Source: an uncultured Bacteroidales bacterium
GTDB taxonomy: Bacteria; Bacteroidota; Bacteroidia; Bacteroidales; Bacteroidaceae
Assembly: GCA_902787575.1 (NCBI GenBank)
Contig: CADAGX010000016.1
Coordinates: 1-64,000 of the forward strand
Direction: 5' to 3'
DNA: 64,000 nt
Shown in pieces: positions 24,836-33,374 of the stretch. The notes beneath the pieces were generated by a model. The model worked only from the letters and a program-made list of their open reading frames with translations, searched no databases and was not told the DNA's origin. A program made the position numbers and the translations under genes. Every line of letters begins with the position of its first letter. The first letter of the stretch is position 1.

Positions 24836-26950
24836 ATGAAGAAGACGCTGTGCCTGACGTTGCTTGCTGCCTCACTCGTGGCACAAGGCCAACGCGAGAA
24901 GACGACATTCCAAACGGCGGAGCGGTGGAAACCCACCACCGACTTGCGCGCTGATGCTGTCATGGTCTATGGCACTCGCTCAGGCGGCGGTGCCACTTTT
25001 AGCGAGCGCGTGCAGAGCTGGCGCGAGCGTGGCTACACGACCCACTACATGACGGGCATTGCGTGGGGCGGCTATGCCGACTACTTCATTGGCCTGTGGG
25101 ACGGGCGCCGGCATATGGACGAGGGCCAGAAGGCTGCGTCGGGCGACACCATCATGCATGGCCGGCAGACGCCTTACATCGTGCCCACGAAAAACTTCCT
25201 GAAGTATTTCAAGGAGCGGCAGATACGTCCGGCCATTGAGGCCGGCATAGATGCCATTTTTCTCGAGGAACCCGAGTTCTGGGCGAGGGCCGGATATAGT
25301 GAGGCCTTCAAACGCGAGTGGCAGGAATACTACGGATTCCCGTGGCGACCGCCTCACAAGTCGGCCGAGAATACGTATCTTGCCAACAAGCTCAAGTATC
25401 ATCTCTATTACCGCGCGCTGGACGAAGCGTTCTCCTACGCCAAAGCGTTGGGTGCCGAGCGCGGCATGAAGGTTCGGTGCTATGTGCCTACGCATTCCCT
25501 GCTCAACTATACCATGTGGGGCATCGTCTCGCCCGAGGCGTCGCTCGCCTCCATGCAGAGTTGTGACGGCTACATTGCTCAGGTCTGGACTGGCACGTCT
25601 CGCGCACAGAATTACTTTAACGGAGTGCGGCGCGAACGCGTCTTCGAAACGGCCTTTCTGGAGTACGGTTGCATGGAGTCGATGGTGCGCCCCACAGAGC
25701 GCAAGGTTTTCTTCCTGACCGACCCCATCGAAGACCGTGCAGTCGATTGGGAGGACTATCGCCGCAACTATCAGGCCACCTTCGCTGCCCAACTGCTCTA
25801 TCCGAGTGTGGCAGACTACGAGGTGATGCCTTGGCCCGACAGAATCTACGAGCGGCTTTATCGCGTCAGCAGTCAGAGCGACTCGATGGCTCGCATTCCT
25901 CGCTTCTATTCCACACAGATGCAGGTGATGATTAACGCGCTGGGCCGTATGCCTGTCAGCCACTCGCGCGTCAGCGGCCCGCAGGGAGTGAGCGTCCTGA
26001 TGGCCAATTCGCTGATGTTCCAGCAGCCGATTCGCGGGCAGAACTATTCAGACCCGCACCTCTCGGACTTCTTTGGCCTGGCCATGCCCTTGCTGAAACG
26101 CGGAATCCCCGTGGAGATAATGCATCTGGAGAACGTGGCATACCCCCAGACATGGGCCGGACAGAAAGTGCTACTGATGACCTACTCCAACATGAAGCCG
26201 CTCTCGCCAGCCGCCCATAGCCACATAGCCGAGTGGGTGCGGCAGGGAGGCCACCTCATCTACTGCGGGCGCGATGATGATGCCTATCAGACCGTCAGCG
26301 AGTGGTGGAACCAGCAGGGAAACCACTATGCCGCTCCGTCGGAACATCTGTTCGCCTTGCTTGGCATTCCGGCGCGTGCCTCTGGTCGCTACACAGTGGG
26401 CCGCGGCACAGTAAGCATCATCCGTCAGGACCCCAAGGAGTTTGTGATGAAGCCGCAGGCCGATGCTCCGATTGTGGAGTGTGTCAGGCAGGCATACGGG
26501 CCGTGGCAGGAAACAAACCACCTGCAACTTTCGCGCCCGCCATACGTCATAGCTGCTGTGATGGACGAGGCTGCATCCGACGAGCCGCTCCGGTTGCAGG
26601 GCTCCTACGTAGATTTGTTCGACCCAGCGCTGCCATGCCTCACAGAGAAGGTGGTCCGTCCGGGCGAGCAAGCCTTCCTTTTCGACCTGCAGACCGTCGG
26701 ACGCAAGCAGCCGCAGGTGGTGGCCGCAGCCTCGCGCCAATACGACGAGCAGCGCACGCGCCACAGCTACAGCTTCACGGCCAAGAGTCCCGCTGAGACG
26801 GACAATGCGATGCGCATCCTGCTGCCCCGAGCGCCGAAACGGGTGAGCGTCAGTGTGCCCTCGCAGTGGGAGTGGGATGCACCCACGCATACAATGCTCC
26901 TGCGCTTTGAGAACCAGCCCGATGGCGTGAGGGTGGAAATCAGTTTCTAA
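24836..26950 (+). CDS. Secreted glycoside-hydrolase-like protein (TIM barrel plus GATase-like domain)
   Basis: This 704-residue protein starts with a short signal peptide (MKKTLCLTLLAASLVAQGQ). Residues about 30-340 look like a TIM-barrel glycosidase: DAIFLEEPEFW near residue 140 has a Glu-Glu pair in a position typical of a catalytic acid, and VRCYVPTHS follows. Residues about 380-530 resemble the class-I amidotransferase-like domain of GH42-type beta-galactosidases (VSVLMANS, VLLMTYSNM, WVRQGGHLIYCG), and the end is a beta-sandwich. I do not recognise the exact family, and the substrate is unknown. It lies 36 bases after ackA and 16 before the TPR gene. Confidence 0.6.
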   Translation: MKKTLCLTLLAASLVAQGQREKTTFQTAERWKPTTDLRADAVMVYGTRSGGGATFSERVQSWRERGYTTHYMTGIAWGGYADYFIGLWDGRRHMDEGQKAASGDTIMHGRQTPYIVPTKNFLKYFKERQIRPAIEAGIDAIFLEEPEFWARAGYSEAFKREWQEYYGFPWRPPHKSAENTYLANKLKYHLYYRALDEAFSYAKALGAERGMKVRCYVPTHSLLNYTMWGIVSPEASLASMQSCDGYIAQVWTGTSRAQNYFNGVRRERVFETAFLEYGCMESMVRPTERKVFFLTDPIEDRAVDWEDYRRNYQATFAAQLLYPSVADYEVMPWPDRIYERLYRVSSQSDSMARIPRFYSTQMQVMINALGRMPVSHSRVSGPQGVSVLMANSLMFQQPIRGQNYSDPHLSDFFGLAMPLLKRGIPVEIMHLENVAYPQTWAGQKVLLMTYSNMKPLSPAAHSHIAEWVRQGGHLIYCGRDDDAYQTVSEWWNQQGNHYAAPSEHLFALLGIPARASGRYTVGRGTVSIIRQDPKEFVMKPQADAPIVECVRQAYGPWQETNHLQLSRPPYVIAAVMDEAASDEPLRLQGSYVDLFDPALPCLTEKVVRPGEQAFLFDLQTVGRKQPQVVAAASRQYDEQRTRHSYSFTAKSPAETDNAMRILLPRAPKRVSVSVPSQWEWDAPTHTMLLRFENQPDGVRVEISF

Positions 26951-26966
26951 CCGCGAACAAAGACGA

Positions 26967-27800
26967 ATGAGACAGCTGATACATAGAATAACGCATCTGG
27001 CCGCCACCCTGCTCTTGTGTGCCACCGTTGCAGCACAGAGCTACCAGACGGAAGTGGAGAAGGCTCTTTCGGCGCTGGCAGCTGACAGCCTGGACGTGGC
27101 AGAGGCTCATCTGCGCGAGGCTATGCACATCCAGCCAGCTGCGGCATCCAATGCCATCCTGCTTCGCTATCTTGGTCAGATACAGGAACGTCGCGGCCAA
27201 TTGGATAAGGCGCTCGAATCGTATAGCCTCGGGCTGCAGCAAGCCCCTGCCTCGCAGGAACTGCTGCTCAACAGAGCCAGCCTCCACCTGCGTCTCTCGA
27301 ACGAGTCACGCGCTCTCTCAGACTACGAGGCCGTGCTGACCGCTAACCCCGACCAGCACGAGGCCCTCTTCTTTCGCGCCTACCTGCTTTCGAAGCAGCG
27401 GCTCTACAAACAGGCGCGCCTCGACTACGAGCGGCTGATCCGTCTCGACCCGATGCACGAGAAAGCACGCCTCGGACTGGCACTCCTCAACAACAAAGAC
27501 AACCGCCCGCGCGAGGCCATGGAACAAATGAACTTGCTGGTGCAAGTCTTTCCCACACATGCAGCCAACTATGCAGTGCGTGCTGGTATGGAACAGGAGC
27601 GGCGCCAGTACGAATTGGCGCGCCACGACTACGACAAAGCCATAGAGCTCGAGCCCGGGAACGCGGATTACTACCTCTCGCGTGGCGCATTCCTGCTCAG
27701 CATCAAGAAGAAGAAACTGGCGCGTGCCGATTTCCAGAAAGCACTCGAGTGCGGAGCCAGCCGCGAGGACGTGGCCGCCCTGCTGCAGCAGACGCGCTGA
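26967..27800 (+). CDS. Exported tetratricopeptide-repeat protein
   Basis: This 277-residue protein has a signal peptide (MRQLIHRITHLAATLLLCATVAAQ) and six to seven TPR units over the rest of the chain, recognisable by the repeating pattern of a small residue, Leu and Tyr (for example NAILLRYLGQIQERRGQLDK and ALSDYEAVLTANPDQHEAL). TPR proteins form protein-binding scaffolds, and in Bacteroidota such exported forms are often linked to envelope complexes. It starts 16 bases after the glycosidase-like gene. No specific partner can be named. Confidence 0.8.
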   Translation: MRQLIHRITHLAATLLLCATVAAQSYQTEVEKALSALAADSLDVAEAHLREAMHIQPAAASNAILLRYLGQIQERRGQLDKALESYSLGLQQAPASQELLLNRASLHLRLSNESRALSDYEAVLTANPDQHEALFFRAYLLSKQRLYKQARLDYERLIRLDPMHEKARLGLALLNNKDNRPREAMEQMNLLVQVFPTHAANYAVRAGMEQERRQYELARHDYDKAIELEPGNADYYLSRGAFLLSIKKKKLARADFQKALECGASREDVAALLQQTR

Positions 27801-27868
27801 ACCTCACAACCTCAAAACGAGATAGCTAGATAACCTTAAAACCAGATAACCTCACAACCTCAAAACCT

Positions 27869-28255
27869 ATGAAACGTGCTTTATCTCTTTTCGCCCTGTT
27901 CGCTGGTCTGATGCTCTCTTCGTGCGGCGACAATGGCAGCTGGGAACCCATTAAGATGACCGAGAATATGCTCGAGGTGCCGGCTGGCGGCGGCATTGTC
28001 ACCACGCGTTTGCTGAACTATCCCATCGTGGAAATTCTCGGTCTGGTGCGCGACGGTCAGTCTGTGGCGCCCATCAACTCCACACCCTACATGCTGGAAA
28101 CAACCTATCTGAAGGCTGTCCTCGAGAATCGCATTCTCACCTTTACCGTAAACGCGACGCGCGACACGGTGGCCCACACCTTCGCACTCGAGACGCAGAA
28201 CGGCAACGCCTTCTATACGGTGGTCGTAAAGCAGGCGGCCTACAAGGGGGAATAA
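27869..28255 (+). CDS. Small lipoprotein, possibly BACON-like domain
   Basis: This 128-residue protein has a lipoprotein signal ending LMLSSC (Cys about 19). The mature part is a single beta-sandwich-like domain with strands such as MLEVPAGGGIVTTRL and ILTFTVNATRDTVAHTFAL, like BACON or other Ig-like domains of Bacteroidales lipoproteins. The 60 bases upstream consist of CTCACAACCTCAAAAC-type words, another short repeat. A bidirectional terminator follows. Function unknown. Confidence 0.65.
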   Translation: MKRALSLFALFAGLMLSSCGDNGSWEPIKMTENMLEVPAGGGIVTTRLLNYPIVEILGLVRDGQSVAPINSTPYMLETTYLKAVLENRILTFTVNATRDTVAHTFALETQNGNAFYTVVVKQAAYKGE

Positions 28256-28273
28256 GATTTCCGCCCAACGAAA

Positions 28274-28320
28274 ACGCGCGGGGATGTGTCGTTGGTGACA
28301 TTTCCTCGCGCGCGTACCTT
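28274..28320. terminator. Bidirectional terminator between the lipoprotein and purA
   Basis: Long stem of ACGCGCGGGGATGT (28274-28287) with ACATTTCCTCGCGCGCGT (28298-28315), one to two mismatches, followed by TACCTTATATTAT. It lies between two convergent genes. Confidence 0.7.
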
Positions 28321-28351
28321 ATATTATATATGTGCCGTGCTGATCCGCGTC

Positions 28352-29626
28352 CTACCGGGTGCGCTGTATGGTCTGTGCGCGGTCCGGCCCCACACTCACT
28401 ATGGTGATGGGTGTGTGGGTCTCCTGTTCGATGAATGCGATGTAGCGGTTGAAGGCCTCGGGGAAATCCTTCTCCGACGAGAGGCGTGTGAGGTCGGCTT
28501 GCCAACCGGGGAAGTCGCGATAGACGGGTGCCCAGCCTTCGGTGTCGTAAGGCATGTCGGTCGTGACTTGGCCATCCTTCTGGTACGCTACGCAGACGCG
28601 AACCGTAGGGAAGTCGTCGAGTACGTCACCCTTCATCATGATAAGCTGGGTGACGCCATTGATGGCAATGGCGTAGCGGAGCGCCACGAGGTCGAGCCAT
28701 CCGCAGCGGCGGTTGCGTCCCGTCACTGCGCCGTACTCGTGGCCGATCTGGCGGATGCGGTCGCCAGTCTCGTCGAACAGTTCCACGGGGAAGGGGCCAC
28801 TGCCCACGCGGGTGCTGTAGGCCTTGAAGATGCCAAATACTTCGCCTATGGCTGTGGGCGGCACGCCCAGCCCGGTGCAAACTCCACCACAGACGGTGCT
28901 GCTGCTGCTGACGAAGGGGTATGTGCCGTGGTCGATGTCGAGCAGGGTGCCCTGTGCGCCTTCGGCCAGAATGTGCTTGCCCTGCGCGAGTGCGCTGTTG
29001 AGTTCGATTTCTGTGTCGGCGAGTGTGAACTGGCGCATGTACTCGACGCCTTGGAGCCAGAGCTTCTCGTCTTCTGTAATGTCGAAATCTGTGTAGCTGA
29101 GGTCGCGCAGTATCTGCAAGTGGCGGGCCTTCAGGGCTTCGTACTTAGGCAGGAAGTCGTTCTCTATGTCGCCCACGCGCAGGCCTGTGCGGCTGGCTTT
29201 CTCGCTGTATGCAGGGCCGATGCCCTTGCCTGTGGTGCCTACTCGTGCGGCACCCTTCGCTGCCTCGTATGCGCGGTCGAGCACGCGGTGCGTGGGCAGT
29301 ATCAGGTGGGCGCGGCGGCTGATGTGGAGCCGGCTGTGCAGGTCGTAGCCTGCCGCTTCAAGCTCTTGGGCCTCGGCCATGAAGAGGTCGGGAGCGATGA
29401 CGCATCCGTTGCCGATGATGTTGAGTTTCCCCTCGTCGAAAATGCCCGAGGGGATGCTGCGCAAGACGAACTTCTTGCCATCGAAAATGATGGTGTGGCC
29501 GGCGTTTGGACCGCCTGCGAAGCGTGCCACTATGTCGTATTTGGGCGTGAAGACGTCCACCACCTTGCCTTTGCCTTCGTCTCCGAAGACGATGCCCAGC
29601 AGGGCATCCACTTTTCCTTTTGCCAT
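28352..29626 (-). CDS. purA: Adenylosuccinate synthetase
   Basis: This 424-residue enzyme joins aspartate to IMP with GTP in AMP synthesis. The N-terminal GDEGKGK loop (about 16-22), FAGGPNAGHTI (about 36-46), and GTTGKGIGPAYSEKASR (about 128-144) are typical. The C-terminal GPDRAQTI block is also standard. It is read from the minus strand directly after a Fur-type regulator gene (61 bases), an order usual in Bacteroides and relatives. Confidence 0.95.
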   Translation of the reverse strand: MAKGKVDALLGIVFGDEGKGKVVDVFTPKYDIVARFAGGPNAGHTIIFDGKKFVLRSIPSGIFDEGKLNIIGNGCVIAPDLFMAEAQELEAAGYDLHSRLHISRRAHLILPTHRVLDRAYEAAKGAARVGTTGKGIGPAYSEKASRTGLRVGDIENDFLPKYEALKARHLQILRDLSYTDFDITEDEKLWLQGVEYMRQFTLADTEIELNSALAQGKHILAEGAQGTLLDIDHGTYPFVSSSSTVCGGVCTGLGVPPTAIGEVFGIFKAYSTRVGSGPFPVELFDETGDRIRQIGHEYGAVTGRNRRCGWLDLVALRYAIAINGVTQLIMMKGDVLDDFPTVRVCVAYQKDGQVTTDMPYDTEGWAPVYRDFPGWQADLTRLSSEKDFPEAFNRYIAFIEQETHTPITIVSVGPDRAQTIQRTR

Positions 29627-29687
29627 TATGTTACAGTTGTGTGTGTTATACTTGGGTTCTTTCTGTTTTTATTCTCCGGGCTGTTGG

Positions 29688-30185
29688 CTAATGGCCAAAG
29701 TCTCCTTTTGATGTGCGAGCCGAGGCTTGGCGACGGAGCGCCTGCGTGCATTTCTTGCACTGGCCGTGCAGGTAGAGTACGGGCTGCCGGACGCTGAAGA
29801 GGCGTGCCTTGAGGCCCGAGAGGTACTTGATGAGCTCGGGGCGCTCGAGGCGTCGGATGCTGCCGCATTCCTGACAGACCAGATAGACGCGGGCTGCGTT
29901 GCTGGCCTGAAGCTCGTAGTGCGCGGCACGCGTGAGCGTGTGCTTTATGACAAGGCGAGCCTCGACAAACGTCTCCAACGTATTGAAGAGTGTGGAGCGG
30001 CTCACGTGGAAGGCTCCCTCGCTGCGCATCTTTTCGTCGAGTTGGGGGATGGAGAAGATGTCGGAGAATGCGCAGATGACGCGCAGCACCTCGTATCTCT
30101 CGGGCGTGCGGCGCATCTGTTTTTGGGCAATGTACTCGTCGAGCCTTGCCTTCATGCGCTTGTATAATTCTTCTGTGTGCTCCAT
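29688..30185 (-). CDS. Fur-family metal- or redox-responsive repressor
   Basis: This 165-residue regulator has an N-terminal winged helix (RRTPERYEVL, then HVSRSTLFNTLETFVEARLV as the recognition region) and a dimer domain with a structural Zn site (CQECG near residue 106 and CKKC near 145). It is of the Fur/PerR/Zur superfamily; which metal or oxidant it senses is not clear. The tail SKGDFGH is encoded by an ACTTTGGCC-type repeat, so the original C-terminus has been replaced. Start at 30185 puts the ATG about nine bases after a -7 box; ATG 30155 is an alternative. Confidence 0.87.
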   Translation of the reverse strand: MEHTEELYKRMKARLDEYIAQKQMRRTPERYEVLRVICAFSDIFSIPQLDEKMRSEGAFHVSRSTLFNTLETFVEARLVIKHTLTRAAHYELQASNAARVYLVCQECGSIRRLERPELIKYLSGLKARLFSVRQPVLYLHGQCKKCTQALRRQASARTSKGDFGH

Positions 30186-30193
30186 TCCGTATG

Positions 30194-30201
30194 CAAAGAT
30201 A
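30194..30201 (-). promoter_or_regulatory. -7 box of the fur-purA promoter
   Basis: TATCTTTG on the minus strand, eight bases upstream of the fur-type ATG. No clear TTTG is seen at the proper distance. Confidence 0.5.
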
Positions 30202-30274
30202 CGCATTTTGGCGAAAACTGAGCGCGATACGGAGGGGAAATACGTGTAAAAAAATAAATTCGTCGGGCGGCGCG

Positions 30275-30826
30275 TTAACGGTCGAGTGCGCTCAGCGTTG
30301 CGTGAATGGCTTTTCGCAGATGCAAATCGGCCTGTGGCAGCAGGGCTGCGGCTTGGTCGCGCAGTTCGAGGGCAGAGCGCTCGTTGAGCTCTGCGCCCTG
30401 TGAAAGCAGGCGTGCCAGAATGAGGAAACCGCAGAGTTGGCGCATGGGGCTGTCGGCCGCAATCCATTGGAATGCCAGCTGGGGAGCCCATGGCTCGCGC
30501 GAGAGCAGGAACATGGAGCAGGTCTGGGCTATCTCGGCTGTTGGCATCTGGTCGACCCAGATGTCTGCCACCTCGGCCGGCATCTGGTCTATGGGCATCA
30601 GGAGCGAGGCCAGAATCTTGCATTCGCGCACATTCTCGTGCCAGAGGGCTTGAGCCAGAGCACGACTGGGCGTAAACTCTCGAGCAATTTCCTGCAGACG
30701 AGGCAGCTCGACTCCGAAAACGAGTCGATAGGGCATGCCGGCCGCGCGCATCTGGGCCGAGAGCACTCCGTTCATGGCGGCGCGCAACTCCTTCTTTATC
30801 TCCTTTATCTGTTCGGTCGTATCCAT
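30275..30826 (-). CDS. DNA alkylation repair-like HEAT-repeat protein (AlkD family)
   Basis: This 183-residue protein resembles the small AlkC/AlkD-type DNA glycosylases built of helical HEAT-like repeats: FGVELPRLQEIAREF, ALWHENVRECKILASLLM and PMRQLCGFLILARLL are family-like helices. It would remove or sense alkylated bases. It is shorter than classic AlkD (about 230 residues), and I cannot confirm the catalytic Asp and Trp, so glycosylase activity is uncertain. ATG 30826 was chosen because it gives a plausible N-terminus. It lies 14 bases after the peptidase gene on the same strand. Confidence 0.75.
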   Translation of the reverse strand: MDTTEQIKEIKKELRAAMNGVLSAQMRAAGMPYRLVFGVELPRLQEIAREFTPSRALAQALWHENVRECKILASLLMPIDQMPAEVADIWVDQMPTAEIAQTCSMFLLSREPWAPQLAFQWIAADSPMRQLCGFLILARLLSQGAELNERSALELRDQAAALLPQADLHLRKAIHATLSALDR

Positions 30827-30840
30827 GTGGCAGGGAAAAA

Positions 30841-32796
30841 TCAGACGATACCGCAGTACTGGCGGCCGTAGCGCAGCATCTGCTGGTCGTACGGTTCTCC
30901 GTATCGGATGCGGACATCCGCGATTTCGCCTTCGGTGCCGCGCACCAGTTCGTATTGCGGGTTGATGAATCCTTTGTATGGCGCCAGATTTAAGCGCTCG
31001 TAGCGTGCCAATATCTCGCGGTGAAGTGTGGCGTCGAGCCGGACTCCGTATGTTTCCACCAAATACGACGCGGCGGCATAGTCGCCCTCGCTCTTGATGC
31101 GCTGCACCTCGCGCAGCAGGCATGCAAAGGCGGTGCGCAGCAGCGAGTAATCCTTGATGCGCAGGAAGGTCTTCCCCGCGTGTCGCTCGAGGCAGAGAGC
31201 TGACGCGTAGTGCTCCATTACCCATCTGGCTATGAGCGCACGGTTGCGCATGTGCGCTTCCTCTATTTGATGACCGGGCTGTATGCGTACCATCTGAGTC
31301 AACAGCCCGTTCAGCAGGTAGGTGTAGTAGTTTGCCTTGTACGCTTCGGCGTCTGGCAGCAGACCCAGCTCCACGAGTTTCGCATCTGCCAGATAGTAGA
31401 GCGCAAAGAGGTCGGCGCGTGCTTCCTCAATGACACTCGCATAGTTCTTCAGGCTGTCGGCTGTCACGTTGGGCTTCATCTGCCCGCTGCCGTGGCCAAG
31501 ACATTCGTGGAGGTCGGTGTGGAGGTCGTCGCAGAGCGTGCCGTAGCGACTGATGAGCTGCAGCGTCTCCGTGTCGATGACAAACTCCTCGCGGAAGCCG
31601 CTTCCTTTGGCGGCTTCGTCGTATGCCTTTGTGAGGTTCGAAATCGTCACGCTCTTGCTGCCGTATTCAGCTCGCAACCAGTCGCTGTTGGGCAGGTTGA
31701 TGCCGATGGCGCTGGCGGGATACAAGTCTCCGCCCAGCATGGCGGCCTGAATCACTTTGGCCGAGACGCCGCGGCACTCCCTTTTGCGGTAGCAGGGGTC
31801 CACGGGCGAGTGGTCTTCAAACCACTGCGCGTTGTCGCTCAGCGTCTGAGCCCGGCGAGTGGCTTCTTTGTCGAGCAGATTTACGTATCCTTCCCAGCTT
31901 GCTTTCAGTCCCAGCGGGTCGCCGTAAACTTCGATGAAGCCGTTTGTGAAATCTATCTCGCCATCCGTCTCCTGCAGCCACTGGATGCTGTATTGGTCGA
32001 AGGTCTGCAAGTCTCCTGTCCTGTAAAAATCAATCAGCGTTTGGATGACCTGTTGCTGCCGCTCGTTCTCGGCATAGGGTAGGGCGCTCGTGAGTTCGCA
32101 GATGATGTGGTCGATGGCTTTTCCATACAAGCCTCCGCTGCGCCACACTTCTTCCTTCAGCTGGCCGTTCTCCTTCACGAGTCGGCTGTTGAGCCCGTAC
32201 ATTACGGGGCGCAACGCATCGCCGCTTGCCTTTTGTCGGGCATAGAAGGCTTCTGCCTCGGCTTGCGTAACGTCTTCTCCGTAATAGTTGCAGGCCGAGG
32301 TGAGGACGATGTCCTCGTCTCGGCTTAGATTTACGCGCTTGCTCTCTACCGAAGGGTCGAAGATGACGGGCCAAAGTTCATCTATCATCTGCTCTCTCGT
32401 CTCGCCTTCTTGCAGCGGGAGCAGACGTTCGTCGAGTTGCATTACTGCCTCGCGCAGGAATTCTTGGCTGAATTCGGGCAGAAGTTTTTGGCAGCCGTAG
32501 TGGTGGTGAATGCCGTTGCTGAACCAGACACGCTTCAGATAGATAGTGAAGACTCTGAATTGGTCTGTGTCGCGTTCTGTGTAGTTTTCATAGACGGCTT
32601 CCAGCAGGCGTCTGATGCGCAGGTTGTACCGTCCGTTTTGATCCCAGAGGATGTCGCGTCCCCACAATGCAGCTTCGCTGAGGTGGTAAACCAGCAGTTT
32701 CTGCCTCAGGCTGAGATTTTCGAAGCCGCGCACTTCGTAGCGCAGCATCTGAAGGTCTGCAAAGCGTTCGTCATTGTAGGTGAATGCGTCGTTCAT
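30841..32796 (-). CDS. Dipeptidyl peptidase III family metallopeptidase (M49)
   Basis: This 651-residue zinc peptidase carries the two M49 motifs: HECLGHGSGQ (430-439, the family HExxGH with Cys in the x position) and EEARAD (457-462). DPP III enzymes remove dipeptides from the N-terminus of short peptides. No signal peptide is present, so it is cytoplasmic. Its start codon directly abuts the stop of the AraC-type gene, so the two are translated in sequence; the AlkD-like gene follows. Confidence 0.9.
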   Translation of the reverse strand: MNDAFTYNDERFADLQMLRYEVRGFENLSLRQKLLVYHLSEAALWGRDILWDQNGRYNLRIRRLLEAVYENYTERDTDQFRVFTIYLKRVWFSNGIHHHYGCQKLLPEFSQEFLREAVMQLDERLLPLQEGETREQMIDELWPVIFDPSVESKRVNLSRDEDIVLTSACNYYGEDVTQAEAEAFYARQKASGDALRPVMYGLNSRLVKENGQLKEEVWRSGGLYGKAIDHIICELTSALPYAENERQQQVIQTLIDFYRTGDLQTFDQYSIQWLQETDGEIDFTNGFIEVYGDPLGLKASWEGYVNLLDKEATRRAQTLSDNAQWFEDHSPVDPCYRKRECRGVSAKVIQAAMLGGDLYPASAIGINLPNSDWLRAEYGSKSVTISNLTKAYDEAAKGSGFREEFVIDTETLQLISRYGTLCDDLHTDLHECLGHGSGQMKPNVTADSLKNYASVIEEARADLFALYYLADAKLVELGLLPDAEAYKANYYTYLLNGLLTQMVRIQPGHQIEEAHMRNRALIARWVMEHYASALCLERHAGKTFLRIKDYSLLRTAFACLLREVQRIKSEGDYAAASYLVETYGVRLDATLHREILARYERLNLAPYKGFINPQYELVRGTEGEIADVRIRYGEPYDQQMLRYGRQYCGIV

Positions 32797-33282
32797 TCAG
32801 TCTTTTTCCTGCTTGCGGCTTTTGCTGGCTTTCAACTTCTCGCGTCGAACGCGCAGCTTTGTGCTCAGCTCTTGTGCGTTTCTTTCGCGGAATTCGCGAG
32901 GACTCGTGCCGGTGCGTTTATAGAATGCTGCGTAGAAGGACTGGCGGTTGGCAAAGCCCACTGCCAGGGCGATGTCTTCCATTGTCATCTTCTGGTTAGC
33001 CTTATTCTTGAGCATGTACATTGCGTCCTTGATACGGAACTCGTTCACCATTTGTGAGTAGTTGTCCTGGAATCTCAGGTTGATGACCGCGCTGATGTAG
33101 CGGGTATTCGTGCCAAGTTCCTCCGAGAGTTTCTGGGCTGAATAATTCGGGTCACGGTACTTCTTCTCCACAACAAATTTGGCCATGATTTGCTGGTACA
33201 GTTCCTCCACCACTTTTGGATTCAACAAAGACCTGTAGAGCGGGGCCTTCATTTTTTTTTCAGTTAAATTGTACTTTGACAT
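32797..33282 (-). CDS. AraC-family transcriptional regulator
   Basis: This 161-residue protein is mostly an AraC-type helix-turn-helix domain: NYSQMVNEFRIKDAMYMLKN, MEDIALAVGFANRQSFYAAF and FYKRTGTSPREFRER are the usual two-helix pair. There is no large ligand-binding domain; a short helical segment (about 20-50) precedes it, so it resembles the small cytoplasmic output domains of Bacteroidota. ATG 33282 was chosen because it is 34 bases after a -7 box; the upstream TTG at 33378 would lengthen the protein by 32 residues. Target genes may be the abutting peptidase operon. Confidence 0.8.
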   Translation of the reverse strand: MSKYNLTEKKMKAPLYRSLLNPKVVEELYQQIMAKFVVEKKYRDPNYSAQKLSEELGTNTRYISAVINLRFQDNYSQMVNEFRIKDAMYMLKNKANQKMTMEDIALAVGFANRQSFYAAFYKRTGTSPREFRERNAQELSTKLRVRREKLKASKSRKQEKD

Positions 33283-33315
33283 CTTTTTTAAGGTATGAAA
33301 AGTATTAAAGGTTTG

Positions 33316-33323
33316 CAAAGATA
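33316..33323 (-). promoter_or_regulatory. -7 box of the AraC-regulator promoter
   Basis: TATCTTTG on the minus strand, 33 bases upstream of the chosen ATG. No clear TTTG is seen at -33. Confidence 0.5.
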
Positions 33324-33374
33324 TAAAATGTTTCTTTATTTTGTCGGTTTTTATGAATAAGTTTTCAAAAATAC

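Noticed and set aside
28286-29797. 503-codon plus-strand frame
   Set aside because: It lies opposite purA, which has all its active-site motifs; the frame has no recognisable protein features.
30275-31225. 316-codon version of the AlkD-like gene
   Set aside because: The extra 133 codons overlap the DPP III gene out of frame; the real N-terminus is at ATG 30826.
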